A stretch of DNA of 64,000 nucleotides from Nostoc edaphicum CCNP1411. Lineage in GTDB: Bacteria > Cyanobacteriota > Cyanobacteriia > Cyanobacteriales > Nostocaceae. Below the pieces are notes generated by a model. It ran no database searches. It was not told the origin of the DNA and worked only from the letters and a program-made list of their open reading frames with translations. A program made the translations under genes and the position numbers. This document shows positions 1 to 7,905 of the stretch, piece after piece; position 1 is the stretch's first letter, and each line of letters begins with the position of its first letter. Location of the stretch: assembly GCF_014023275.1 (NCBI RefSeq), contig NZ_CP054697.1, forward strand, positions 1 through 64,000, read 5' to 3'.

Positions 1-335
1 TTCCCAATCACGCATAGAAATTGCTAATTTACTAAATTAATACTTCAGTTAATTATCATGCCGAAATTCTATCTTCACCGAACTGGGAAGATTCCTACTG
101 CTATTCACCCCTTTGTCAAACAAACGGCTCTCCCCCAAGATAAACACAAGCCCAGTCTATTTCAAGGGAAAATTATTCCAGATGTTCAAAATATTGCAAT
201 GTCGATGTATCGGATGATTTATATTGCAATTGCCTTTGTCGGGCGGTTACGACATCGCTCGTCTGATTCGGGACAAGCAGCAATAAGTAAACCGTTAGAT
301 CGACTCAAATAGGTGTACAAAAACGTTCAAAAAAA
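1..335. other. Upstream region without a supported gene
   Basis: A short plus-strand open frame (58-312, 84 codons) is present, but it has no recognisable domain, no clear ribosome binding site and an unusual composition. I do not support it as a gene. The stretch probably holds the promoter of the methyltransferase that starts at 336. Confidence 0.4.
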
Positions 336-1337
336 ATGTCAACTTTATTATATTCTGTAATTGGTTTTCTGATGCTTTTAGTAATTGGAATTGCGGCTTA
401 TTTCCTAACTGCCCGCAAGTATCAATCCTCATCCACAGTTGCCAATTCCTACGATCAATGGACGCTTGACGGCATCCTAGAGTTTTATTGGGGGGAACAC
501 ATTCACCTCGGTCACTACGGTTCGCCGCCACGACGCAAGGATTTTTTAGCTGCTAAATCTGATTTTGTACATGAGATGGTTAAATGGGGAGGAATAGAAA
601 AATTACCTCATGGTACTACCGTCTTAGATGTTGGCTGTGGTATTGGCGGCAGCAGCCGGATTTTAGCGCGAGATTATGGGTTTGCGGTCACAGGGATTAC
701 CATCAGCCCACAGCAGGTTAACCGCGCCCAGGAGTTAACACCTGACGGGCTAAACGTCCAGTTTGCGGTCGATGATGCGATGGCATTGTCGTTTCCAGAT
801 GCCAGTTTTGATGTAGTCTGGTCAATCGAAGCCGGCCCCCACATGCCAGATAAAGCCGTTTTTGCTAGAGAATTAATGCGGGTGCTAAAGCCTGGTGGGG
901 TGTTGGTTGTAGCTGACTGGAATCAGAGGGATGACCGCCAAAAGCCCCTAAATTTTTGGGAGAAACCAGTAATGCGGCAACTCCTCGAACAGTGGTCTCA
1001 TCCAGCTTTTTCCAGCATTGAAGGCTTTTCCGAGCTTTTGGCAGAGACAGAATTAGTTGAGGGGGAGGTAATTACGGCAGACTGGACGCAAGAAACCCTT
1101 CCTTCTTGGTTCGATTCGATTTGGCAAGGGATAGCTCGACCAGAGGGATTGGTGCGTTTTGGACTGTCTGGTTTCATTAAATCTGTGCGCGAGGTACCGA
1201 CGCTTTTACTGATGCGTTTGGCGTTTGGTGCTCTTTTGTGTCGATTTGGAATGTTCCGGGCTGTGCGGGCAAACTCGCGCACAGAATTGATGGACAGAAA
1301 CTTTGCCAACCAAAATCCCTCAAGCTTGGTTAGGTAG
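336..1337 (+). CDS. MPBQ/MSBQ-type methyltransferase (tocopherol pathway)
   Basis: SAM-dependent methyltransferase of 333 residues. It closely resembles, as I remember that sequence, the cyanobacterial 2-methyl-6-phytyl-1,4-benzoquinol methyltransferase (Synechocystis Sll0418 type), which methylates the prenylbenzoquinol ring in vitamin E synthesis. Visible marks are an N-terminal membrane segment (about residues 5-25), the motif YDQWTLDGILEFYWGEHIHL near residues 40-60, the SAM-binding motif VLDVGCGIGGSSRIL (about 97-111), and the block VVADWNQRDDRQ after the methylase fold. The length matches the family. The start ATG at 336 follows an A-rich leader and keeps the membrane anchor. The flavin monooxygenase follows 8 bases after the stop, so the two are probably cotranscribed. 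The family assignment is strong; the exact quinol substrate is inferred. Confidence 0.9.
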   Translation: MSTLLYSVIGFLMLLVIGIAAYFLTARKYQSSSTVANSYDQWTLDGILEFYWGEHIHLGHYGSPPRRKDFLAAKSDFVHEMVKWGGIEKLPHGTTVLDVGCGIGGSSRILARDYGFAVTGITISPQQVNRAQELTPDGLNVQFAVDDAMALSFPDASFDVVWSIEAGPHMPDKAVFARELMRVLKPGGVLVVADWNQRDDRQKPLNFWEKPVMRQLLEQWSHPAFSSIEGFSELLAETELVEGEVITADWTQETLPSWFDSIWQGIARPEGLVRFGLSGFIKSVREVPTLLLMRLAFGALLCRFGMFRAVRANSRTELMDRNFANQNPSSLVR

Positions 1338-1345
1338 CAAGCATA

Positions 1346-2704
1346 ATGACAAATTTTGAGTTTCCAACGATAAACTACGATGTGGTTATTGTCGGCGGCG
1401 GTATTTCAGGTTTGACACTAGCTTGTGGACTGCGATCGCGTAGCGTCTCCATTGGCGCAGCCTCCCGCAGGGAAGGAGAATCGTCAGGTCTGCAAATTTT
1501 AGTAGTGGAAGCACAACAGGAACAGCAAGTAACAAAGCGATCAAGAGTTTATGCCCTGTCGCCAATGACGAGCCAGATTTTTCGTGATTTGGGGGTATGG
1601 GAGCAAATTTCGCCAAAAATTAGCCATTTTTCACGGGTGTTACTGTCAGACGCGGACTATCCTCACCTAGTCGAGTTTTGTCCAAAAGATTTGGGTGAAC
1701 CAGCAGTTTACCACTGTGGTGAGCATGGAGTACTGATGGCGGCACTCCAGCAACGAGTGGCAACAGCAGCTAACATTACTTGTTGTTATGAGACTCAAGT
1801 GGTTGAGGTGCGCTATGGAGCTGAAACCGCAGGAGTAGTGCTGGAGAATTCCCAGGGTCAACAACGGTTGCAATCAAAGTTGGTCGTGGCTGCTGATGGC
1901 ATCAACTCGCAAATTCGCTCTTCTGCTGGCATCAAAACTAACGGTTGGGCTTACTGGCAATCCTGTATCACAGCTTTCGTTGCCCCAGAGCGCTCGCACC
2001 AGAATATCGGCTACGAGCGTTTTTGGTCTAGCGGCCCTTTTGCAATTTTGCCCTTGCCTGATAATCGCTGCCAAATCGTCTGGATTGCCCCCCACACAGA
2101 AGCTCAGGCAATAGTTGCTCTGCCAAGCGACCAGTTTATGACCGAACTGCAACAACGTTACGGCGACCAAATGGGGAAACTAACCTTGTTGAGCCAGCCC
2201 TTGGTGTTTCCTGCACAGTTGATGCAGAGCCGCAGCTATTGCCAGCCGCGCTTGGTGTTATTGGGGGATGCTGCCCACTGCTGTCATCCGGTGGGCGGTC
2301 AGGGGCTAAATATGGGTATTCGTGATGCGGCTGCCCTAGCCCAAGTGCTGCAAACTGCACAACAACAGAAACAAGACTTGGGTTCTCTGATAGTTCTAAA
2401 ACGCTACGATCGCTGGCGGCGTTATGAAAACTGGGTGGTGCTAGCTTTTACTGATATTCTCAACCGTAGCTTTTCTAACCACTGGCTACCAATGGTGAGA
2501 TTGCGGCGGCTACTGCTGCGACTGATAATTTACTGGTCTTTCCCACGAAGGCTACTGCTGCGACTGATGACCGGGCTGTGGGGTCGCCAGCCACAACTTA
2601 ACGCTCTATCTGCCGAGAAAGTGAGCAATGGTAACGGTAGCGTTAAACATATAGCCTCTGATCGCTCATCCTCGGCGGCGTTGCAGAATATAGATATGAA
2701 TTAG
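1346..2704 (+). CDS. FAD-dependent monooxygenase, UbiH/Coq6-like
   Basis: Flavoprotein hydroxylase of 452 residues. The N-terminal dinucleotide-binding motif DVVIVGGGISGLTLA is at about residues 12-26. The second FAD motif, LVLLGDAAHCCHPVGGQGLN, is near residue 305. A DG motif (VVAADGINSQIR) lies near residue 180. These are the three signatures of class A aromatic hydroxylases such as UbiH/UbiF, which hydroxylate quinone precursors. Its position directly after the prenylquinol methyltransferase suggests a role in prenylquinone or tocopherol metabolism, but the substrate cannot be read from sequence. Residues 30-47 are encoded by an inserted palindromic repeat (separate entry) and have no counterpart expected in the Rossmann fold. 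The C-terminal tail after residue 410 is basic, then low complexity. Confidence 0.85.
   Translation: MTNFEFPTINYDVVIVGGGISGLTLACGLRSRSVSIGAASRREGESSGLQILVVEAQQEQQVTKRSRVYALSPMTSQIFRDLGVWEQISPKISHFSRVLLSDADYPHLVEFCPKDLGEPAVYHCGEHGVLMAALQQRVATAANITCCYETQVVEVRYGAETAGVVLENSQGQQRLQSKLVVAADGINSQIRSSAGIKTNGWAYWQSCITAFVAPERSHQNIGYERFWSSGPFAILPLPDNRCQIVWIAPHTEAQAIVALPSDQFMTELQQRYGDQMGKLTLLSQPLVFPAQLMQSRSYCQPRLVLLGDAAHCCHPVGGQGLNMGIRDAAALAQVLQTAQQQKQDLGSLIVLKRYDRWRRYENWVVLAFTDILNRSFSNHWLPMVRLRRLLLRLIIYWSFPRRLLLRLMTGLWGRQPQLNALSAEKVSNGNGSVKHIASDRSSSAALQNIDMN
1434..1483. repeat. Nostoc-type palindromic repeat inside the monooxygenase gene
   Basis: The sequence contains GCGATCGCGTAGCGTCTCC followed by GGCGCAGCCTCCCGCAGGG and GGAGAATCG. 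It is self-complementary in parts and matches a short repeat type I know from heterocystous cyanobacteria. It is in frame and adds about 17 residues rich in R and S between the first beta-alpha unit of the FAD domain and the following strand. Confidence 0.6.
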
Positions 2705-2871
2705 TGCTTGCACCTAACCGACACAACTTTAACTAAGAACGAATTTAAGTTTTGTTTTGGGCGCAGCTAGCTATGAATATTTGGATTTTAACGCCTGCTG
2801 ACTATGTGATATCTGCGGTTTGAACTTCTTTCTGCACATCGCAAAATTAATCAACAAACGACACACTTTAT

Positions 2872-3927
2872 ATGCAAAAAATTCCCGTCACAGTAATTAC
2901 AGGATTTCTCGGCGCAGGCAAAACGACGTTAATTCGCCATTTACTCCAAAACAATGAAGGACGACGCATTGCTGTTTTGGTGAATGAATTTGGAGAAATC
3001 GGAATTGATGGCGAACTTTTACGTGATTGCCAAGTATGTGACGATGAAGAAGACTCCAACAGTAATATTGTTGAACTCACCAATGGTTGTCTGTGCTGTA
3101 CGGTGCAAGAGGAATTCTTACCAGTGATGCAAGAATTACTGAAGCGACGCGATCGCCTTGATTGTATGTTGATTGAAACCTCTGGACTAGCACTACCAAA
3201 ACCATTGGTACAAGCATTTCGCTGGCCGGAGATTCGCACAGGCGCTACAGTAGACAGCGTAATTACTGTGGTGGACTGTGAAGCGTTGGCAACTAATCAA
3301 TATGTAGGTGATTTAGCAGCCCTTTTAGCACAGAGACAAGCCGACTCTAGTCTAGAACACGAAACACCCATTGAGGAGCTGTTTGAAGATCAACTGGCTT
3401 GTGCCGATCTAGTATTGCTTACCAAGAGCGATCGCGTTGACGAACAAACGCAAGTTAGGGTGCAAGATTGGCTAAAGCAGAACTTATCGCCTGGTGTAAA
3501 AGTCATTCCTTGTCAGGATGGTAAAATCAGTGGCGATTTATTACTCGGTTTCAACGCTGCGGTAGAAGACAACTTAGATAGTCGTCCTAGTCATCACGAT
3601 ACTGAAGAAGACCACGAACATGATGAAGGGATTAATGCAGTGCAACTACTGTTAGACCAGGCATTTGAGCCGACTGTCCTAGTCAAACGCTTGCAAACAT
3701 TAGTGCAACAGCAAGAAATTTATCGAATTAAGGGATTTGTAGCAGTTCCGAATAAAGCTATGCGTCTGGTATTACAGGGTGTTGGTAATCGATTTGACTA
3801 CTTTTACGATCGTCCTTGGAAACCCGACGAACTCCGTCAAACAAGATTAGTATTCATTGGACAGGAACTCAATCAGGTTCGCATTGAATCATTGGTGTTG
3901 GGGGAGGAAGTCAATGCGACCATCTAA
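2872..3927 (+). CDS. cobW: CobW/G3E-family metal-chaperone GTPase
   Basis: G3E-family P-loop GTPase of 351 residues. The P-loop GFLGAGKTT is at residues 10-18, the metal-binding C-x-C-C motif (GCLCC) near residue 75, the switch segment IETSGLALP near 104, and the nucleotide specificity motif TKSD near 183. A His/Asp/Glu-rich stretch (HHDTEEDHEHDEG) around residue 245 separates the GTPase from the CobW C-terminal domain and could bind metal. Family members deliver Zn or Co to partner proteins, and CobW itself is linked to cobalt insertion into corrinoids. The cobalamin riboswitch, receptor and importer downstream support a cobalt or B12 connection. The next gene overlaps the 3' end by 14 bases, implying translational coupling. 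Confidence 0.88.
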   Translation: MQKIPVTVITGFLGAGKTTLIRHLLQNNEGRRIAVLVNEFGEIGIDGELLRDCQVCDDEEDSNSNIVELTNGCLCCTVQEEFLPVMQELLKRRDRLDCMLIETSGLALPKPLVQAFRWPEIRTGATVDSVITVVDCEALATNQYVGDLAALLAQRQADSSLEHETPIEELFEDQLACADLVLLTKSDRVDEQTQVRVQDWLKQNLSPGVKVIPCQDGKISGDLLLGFNAAVEDNLDSRPSHHDTEEDHEHDEGINAVQLLLDQAFEPTVLVKRLQTLVQQQEIYRIKGFVAVPNKAMRLVLQGVGNRFDYFYDRPWKPDELRQTRLVFIGQELNQVRIESLVLGEEVNATI

Positions 3928-4378
3928 TAGTGTTTGGCAAGGAAATTTCGGCTACTGGCAAAACAGCTTTATCCATAATAATCTACTGGTAATCGGTTAC
4001 ACAGGATGGAAAGGATTTCAGTCATTTGGGCGGGGAGTTGTCATTTGTGATGTGGATACTAAAGTTACTCACCCTACAAATACAAGTCTTGATACAGTTC
4101 CCTTCACCCTGCAATTTCTTCCCTCCGATCTGATTGGGTTTTACTTGCGTTCGTTTCAAGATAGCGGAGCTATATCGCAATCAATCTGCTCATCCATGAT
4201 TTCATCAATTTCCCCAGCGATCGCAACATACAATCCCCATCAAGATATTCTTCTGGTGCTAAAGGCTGAACCTCAGATTGAGGTTAATTTTTTACACCAA
4301 CTAAAAATTACTCCACCCGATTGCTACGAACAAGTTCGCAAGCGTTGGTCAGAATTTAAACCAAGCCTAATGCCGTAG
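3914..4378 (+). CDS. Conserved small protein of unknown function, paralog A
   Basis: 154 residues and not recognised. I place the start at the ATG at 3914, inside the end of cobW, because a GGGGGAGGAAG ribosome binding site lies just upstream and the protein then begins at the segment shared with its paralog. It resembles the protein at 6708-7163 over most of its length: both have WQ near the N-terminus, then IGY..W and GVVIC, later YNP..D, and end with ITPP.CY......W.EF.P. No signal peptide, transmembrane segment or Cys cluster is obvious. The overlap with cobW and the second copy next to the B12 riboswitch suggest a role in cobalamin or metal handling, which is inference only. Confidence 0.75.
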   Translation: MRPSNSVWQGNFGYWQNSFIHNNLLVIGYTGWKGFQSFGRGVVICDVDTKVTHPTNTSLDTVPFTLQFLPSDLIGFYLRSFQDSGAISQSICSSMISSISPAIATYNPHQDILLVLKAEPQIEVNFLHQLKITPPDCYEQVRKRWSEFKPSLMP

Positions 4379-4717
4379 AAGATATACAGGATATCAACAC
4401 ATATAGTTGCACTTTTTAAACTTGGAGTATAATCAATTGCTATCTCTCTACCAAGTAGCTATTAAGTATATAAAACAGGAAAACCTCCTGTTTGGGAAAT
4501 AAATCAATGTAAGAGATACAAAGTGAAAAATAAAAGATTTTACTTTGATTTTTTGCAACTATTTTTCAAGAATCTGTGAATCTCAGATAGCAATTTATTT
4601 TCTGGTGTATATTATGGGTGAATTGCTTCGAGTATCCAGGTTTTTAGAAAACATCATTCCCCTACCAAGCTGAGAGAACATTAACCTTAATTGTCAACCT
4701 ACTTCTAGGACAATTGC
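4379..4717. other. AT-rich intergenic region with a small hairpin
   Basis: Mostly AT-rich spacer. It holds one clean hairpin: AAACAGGA at 4473-4480 pairs with TCCTGTTT at 4486-4493 across a 5-base loop. No long T tract follows, so termination is only a possibility. The promoter of the secreted-protein gene at 4718 should lie in the last 100 bases. I see nothing else. Confidence 0.4.
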
Positions 4718-5107
4718 ATGAAGAAAGCTTTAATAACTTTAACTACCAAATCCGCAGCTTTGATGTCCCTAGCATCATTGGTAATGACCAGTAAAGTGAC
4801 CACAGCTGGTGAACCAGTAAATCCGCAACCAGTAGACCGTCCTGACGCTGCTACTACACCAGTATCAGCATCAGACCAAAAAGCTTGTGTAAGACATCCG
4901 AAACTCGGTAAGTTTTTCTGCGCTCATGCTGAAGAATTATCTCATTTGCAAAAAGGCGTAGCAGAGATTGATGTTACATCGGATGACAGCGAAAAGGCTC
5001 TGCTTGGGGTTACGGATGCAGAAAGTGATGCTGCTGTAGCTATGTTTGGTTGTGATTGTGCTGCATCGATAAATTGTTTACGCCGTCTGCGGAATAGCCT
5101 ACCCTAG
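4718..5107 (+). CDS. Secreted small Cys-containing protein, unknown function
   Basis: 129 residues, not recognised. The N-terminus has a lysine start, a weakly hydrophobic stretch (LMSLASLVMTSKVTTAG) and a likely cleavage after about residue 30, so export to the periplasm or thylakoid lumen is likely. The mature part carries five cysteines: one in KACVRHP, one in FFCAHAEEL, and three in the C-terminal block GCDCAASINCLRRLR. The arrangement could bind a metal, cofactor or cluster or form disulphides. It is followed by a hairpin and then a Rieske protein, an exported redox partner candidate. The start is the first ATG before the hydrophobic segment; CAATTGC rather than a strong ribosome binding site precedes it. 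Confidence 0.65.
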   Translation: MKKALITLTTKSAALMSLASLVMTSKVTTAGEPVNPQPVDRPDAATTPVSASDQKACVRHPKLGKFFCAHAEELSHLQKGVAEIDVTSDDSEKALLGVTDAESDAAVAMFGCDCAASINCLRRLRNSLP

Positions 5108-5152
5108 AATCTAATTTCCTTGGTTTTTCATCTTTCCAAAAGCAGGGGATAG

Positions 5153-5175
5153 GGGAAGAGTTTTTCTCTCTTCCC
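5153..5175. terminator. Hairpin between secreted protein and Rieske gene
   Basis: GGGAAGAG (5153-5160) pairs with CTCTTCCC (5168-5175) across a 7-base T-rich loop, 45 bases after the stop of the secreted-protein gene. The run of T is in the loop rather than after the stem, so it may terminate weakly or only stabilise the 3' end. Confidence 0.4.
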
Positions 5176-5245
5176 TCACTGTTTTACAGTTTTGTGTTTA
5201 GAAGTTTCAGAGTGCAATAAATTGTTTATATAAAACTTAAATAAT

Positions 5246-5671
5246 ATGAAACGTCGTGATTTTATTACTTGCTTTGGTTTAGGTTATTTGGCAAGTAGCC
5301 TACCTGAAAAAGGTGTGGCTTATGCTCCAGAAACTACAGCAATATCATCAACATCTGGAGATTGGCAAACAGTGGGAACAATCGCCGAATTGGATAAAGC
5401 TGGTCAGCTATTAAATGAAAACCTACCTGTTGGTGCAGTATTGGTAGTTGGTACTTCTAAAAGCAAAAATCTAGTGGCTGTGAACCCTACCTGCACTCAC
5501 ATGGGTTGTACAGTGGAGTGGCTTGCAGAAGAAAAAATATTTTTATGTCCTTGTCATGCTTCGGAATTTGATCCTAATGGTAATGTGCAGATGGGGCCAG
5601 CTACAAAACCACTATCAAATTACGAGACAAAAATAGAGGGTGATTTAGTTATTGTAAAACGTAGTTCATAA
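5246..5671 (+). CDS. Rieske [2Fe-2S] protein, exported
   Basis: Small Rieske protein of 141 residues. Both cluster-binding boxes are present: C-T-H-M-G-C at about residues 82-87 and C-P-C-H at about 106-109, each giving one Cys and one His ligand to the 2Fe-2S cluster, with the extra cysteines forming the usual disulphide. The N-terminus MKRRDFITCFGLGYL resembles a Tat signal (RRDF followed by a hydrophobic segment), suggesting export as a folded cluster protein. It is shorter than cytochrome b6f PetC (about 180) and lacks a long membrane anchor, so it is more like a stand-alone electron carrier. Neighbours are a secreted Cys protein upstream and a methyltransferase downstream in the B12 locus. 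Its electron partner is unknown. Confidence 0.88.
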   Translation: MKRRDFITCFGLGYLASSLPEKGVAYAPETTAISSTSGDWQTVGTIAELDKAGQLLNENLPVGAVLVVGTSKSKNLVAVNPTCTHMGCTVEWLAEEKIFLCPCHASEFDPNGNVQMGPATKPLSNYETKIEGDLVIVKRSS

Positions 5672-5840
5672 TTCGTAATTAATAATCTTAGCTTTCATTT
5701 GGGGTTTTAAATTTCCACTAAAATTTAGTATTACGCAGAAATTACCAGTAATACGTTAGTTAATCAAACGACAAAATTAACAAACTGATATCGCTTGGAA
5801 TATTAAGCATGAATGTGTAACTGTTTCTATCAATTTATAA

Positions 5841-6701
5841 ATGCAAAAACCAAAACTAGTCAATATTCCAAAAGCGACTCGCTACCAAAATGCAGCGATA
5901 GATTACTATATGGGGCTTACAGGTTCTTCCTATCTTCATTACGGGTATTGGGAACCACTACCTAAAAGGGGTGAAGAATTAACTCTGACTCGCCTGCGTG
6001 CGGCGCAGTCAGCATATACAGCTAAACTTTTGAGTTTTATTCCAGAGGGGACAAAAACTGTGCTGGATGTCGGCTGTGGGATTGGTGGTAACGCAGCGTA
6101 TTTGTACAGCTGCGGTTTCAGTGTTGAGGGATTAGCACCCGACGCACTCCAGCAAGAGAGATTTATTCAAAATACCAATGGCCAAGTACCTTTCTACTTA
6201 ACGAGATTTGAAGATTTTCGCACCTCAAACTCCTACGACCTCATTTTATTTAGCGAAAGCAGTCAATATATTGCTGCTCTCGATTTAGCTCAAGGCGCGG
6301 CTCGTTTATTGGATAGTGGTGGCTACCTGCTGCTTGCAGATATGATGCGTTTTGATGCCGAATACCGAGAAGGTATTTTTTCTAATTGTCATGTCGCCAG
6401 CGAACTCCAAGCGGCGTTGGAACAGACTGGATTCAAATTAATCAAGACTGAAGACATTTCAACCCATATTGCGCCAACGATTGACTTGTGTGTTGATAAT
6501 TTTCGTATTTTTGGGCTGACTACAGTTAAATATATTGCTGATGTTGTAGCGATCGCCGTCCCACCATTATACACACTCGGTCGTTGGGCATTTAAGCGTT
6601 GGTTGGAAAAGCCAATTGCTGAGGGGTTAGCAGCACGCACTATTTTTGAAAACCATCTGTGTTATTCCGTTCAACTTTGGCAGTTATCTAAAGGAGTTTA
6701 A
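5841..6701 (+). CDS. SAM-dependent methyltransferase, class I
   Basis: 286 residues. Motif I is TVLDVGCGIGGNAAYL at about residues 73-88, with an acidic loop later at FEDF and the post-motif strand LLLADMMRF near residue 170. The segment SSYLHYGYWEP near residue 30 is typical of the small-molecule methylases that include tocopherol, sterol and sarcosine enzymes, so a lipid- or amine-like acceptor is likely, but no substrate can be named. A hydrophobic C-terminal part (TVKYIADVVAIAVPPLYTLG) may touch the membrane. The gene is followed after 6 bases by paralog B; the AAGGAG at 6691-6696 inside its 3' end serves that next gene, so the two are coupled. It is similar in fold to the methyltransferase at 336 but only distantly related. 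Confidence 0.8.
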   Translation: MQKPKLVNIPKATRYQNAAIDYYMGLTGSSYLHYGYWEPLPKRGEELTLTRLRAAQSAYTAKLLSFIPEGTKTVLDVGCGIGGNAAYLYSCGFSVEGLAPDALQQERFIQNTNGQVPFYLTRFEDFRTSNSYDLILFSESSQYIAALDLAQGAARLLDSGGYLLLADMMRFDAEYREGIFSNCHVASELQAALEQTGFKLIKTEDISTHIAPTIDLCVDNFRIFGLTTVKYIADVVAIAVPPLYTLGRWAFKRWLEKPIAEGLAARTIFENHLCYSVQLWQLSKGV

Positions 6702-6707
6702 TTGAAA

Positions 6708-7163
6708 ATGACCACAGAAATAAACACCCAAGATTGGCAACAAACTTTTATCGCCACCAATATATTAGCAATTGGTTACAACGCTTGGGTTGGCTATTTA
6801 GGAGGAGAACGTGGTGTTGTAATTTGCAGCACTAATTCTCCGCATTTAAGTATTGCTGGTGAAACATTTAAAGCGCATTTTATCCCGCGTAAAAATCTCG
6901 CAGCTTTCTTAAATGCTTGGTTAACAGCACCAGATACCGTACTGTTGCAAAGACACTTCATGAATGCTCATATTCTCGAAGCTGTAGATAAATATAATCC
7001 CCAAAAAGATGTTATTTTTTTGTTGGAATACGGTTATCAAGCTGCTTTTTTCTATTTAACAAAATTACCAATTACACCACCCCAATGTTACCAAACTATA
7101 TGCAAACAATGGGCAGAATTCCAACCTCACCACTCTCTCTCAATAGGAGCAAAAACACAATGA
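6708..7163 (+). CDS. Conserved small protein of unknown function, paralog B
   Basis: 151 residues, related along its length to the protein at 3914-4378. Shared elements are ILAIGYNAWVG / LLVIGYTGWKG, GVVIC near residue 35, a conserved YNP..D segment near 105, and the C-terminal LPITPPQCYQ / LKITPPDCYE followed by W.EF.P. I prefer the ATG at 6708 to the in-frame TTG at 6702 because AAGGAG at 6691-6696 is at normal distance. No domain is recognised. It is the last gene before the cobalamin riboswitch, which lies about 300 bases downstream on the same strand. One copy sits behind CobW and one behind a methyltransferase; both ends of the cluster thus carry this family. Confidence 0.75.
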   Translation: MTTEINTQDWQQTFIATNILAIGYNAWVGYLGGERGVVICSTNSPHLSIAGETFKAHFIPRKNLAAFLNAWLTAPDTVLLQRHFMNAHILEAVDKYNPQKDVIFLLEYGYQAAFFYLTKLPITPPQCYQTICKQWAEFQPHHSLSIGAKTQ

Positions 7164-7460
7164 AACTCATCCAAAAGCAAAAACAAGCTTTCTAGTTTTA
7201 CCGCTTTTTCCCAATTGCTATGTATAGAGCTTTAATAGCAAAATTAAAGTCTTACACTACTTCTTAGGAATGTAAGACTCTGGACAAAATTAAATCTAGA
7301 GTGTGCGAAAAGTCCCCTATCCTGATAATTAGGGAATTTATTTTATGAGTGTTAACTGTAGCACAAGTATAATTATATATTCAGTAAGTAATATGGGGAA
7401 TCAAAATTATTATCCACTGAATTTACATATAGACAGTAACTATGGTAATGTGACACATGA

Positions 7461-7585
7461 CTGTCGGTTCTGATGGTGAGCAGCCATCAGGCGCAAGGGG
7501 GAAAGTTCGGTGTAAATCCGGCGCTGTCCCGCAGCTGTAATGAGACGAATATAACGTGTCTCTTAGTCAGAATGCCCGCCGACTC
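7461..7585 (+). promoter_or_regulatory. Cobalamin (B12) riboswitch
   Basis: The core matches the adenosylcobalamin riboswitch consensus: GCCATCAGGCGCAAGGGGGA, then GGTGTAAATCCGGCGCTGTC, CCGCAGCTGTAATGAG and AGTCAGAATGCCCGCC. The closing helix P1 can form between GTCGG (7463-7467) and CCGAC (7579-7583), and GAGAC/GTCTC near 7542 and 7557 forms a side stem. It lies about 320 bases before the TonB-dependent receptor gene and is expected to repress that gene, and probably the btuFCD genes beyond, when cobalamin is abundant. Confidence 0.95.
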
Positions 7586-7905
7586 ACTCTAGACACAAAA
7601 CATTTATCTGCGAGGCACAGATGATACATTTGATTAATAAATTTCATGGGTACAGATACTGTTTTAAGACAGTACCCTTTGCAAGTTTTACTAATTCGCT
7701 TCGCTGTTAGTAACGACACTCAATTTTGGGTTGTCCTATAGGGATTTGGGTATCCATAAGGAATACCACAAAGTCTTTTTGCTATCAAAATAGTACCCAT
7801 CATGATTTAGGTATGGCAATGCATTGTAGCAAGCTAGTTGAAGCCTAAATCTTAAAAACTCATAGCACAAATAAATACCTGCATTTACTGAAAACGAGGA
7901 GTTTC
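7586..7905 (+). promoter_or_regulatory. Long leader between riboswitch and receptor gene, with candidate expression-platform hairpin
   Basis: No gene is seen here. At 7648-7676, GGGT and ACTGT on one side can pair with ACAGT and ACCC on the other, giving an interrupted 9-pair stem around TTTAAG, followed by TTT. It is a candidate expression platform or terminator for the riboswitch. The remaining 230 bases are AT-rich; a second short near-repeat of GGGTA/TACCC occurs around 7750 and 7790. GAGGAG just before 7906 is the ribosome binding site of the receptor. Confidence 0.45.

Noticed and set aside
58..312. 84-codon plus-strand frame at the window start
   Set aside because: No domain, poor ribosome binding site and odd composition; more likely untranslated upstream DNA.
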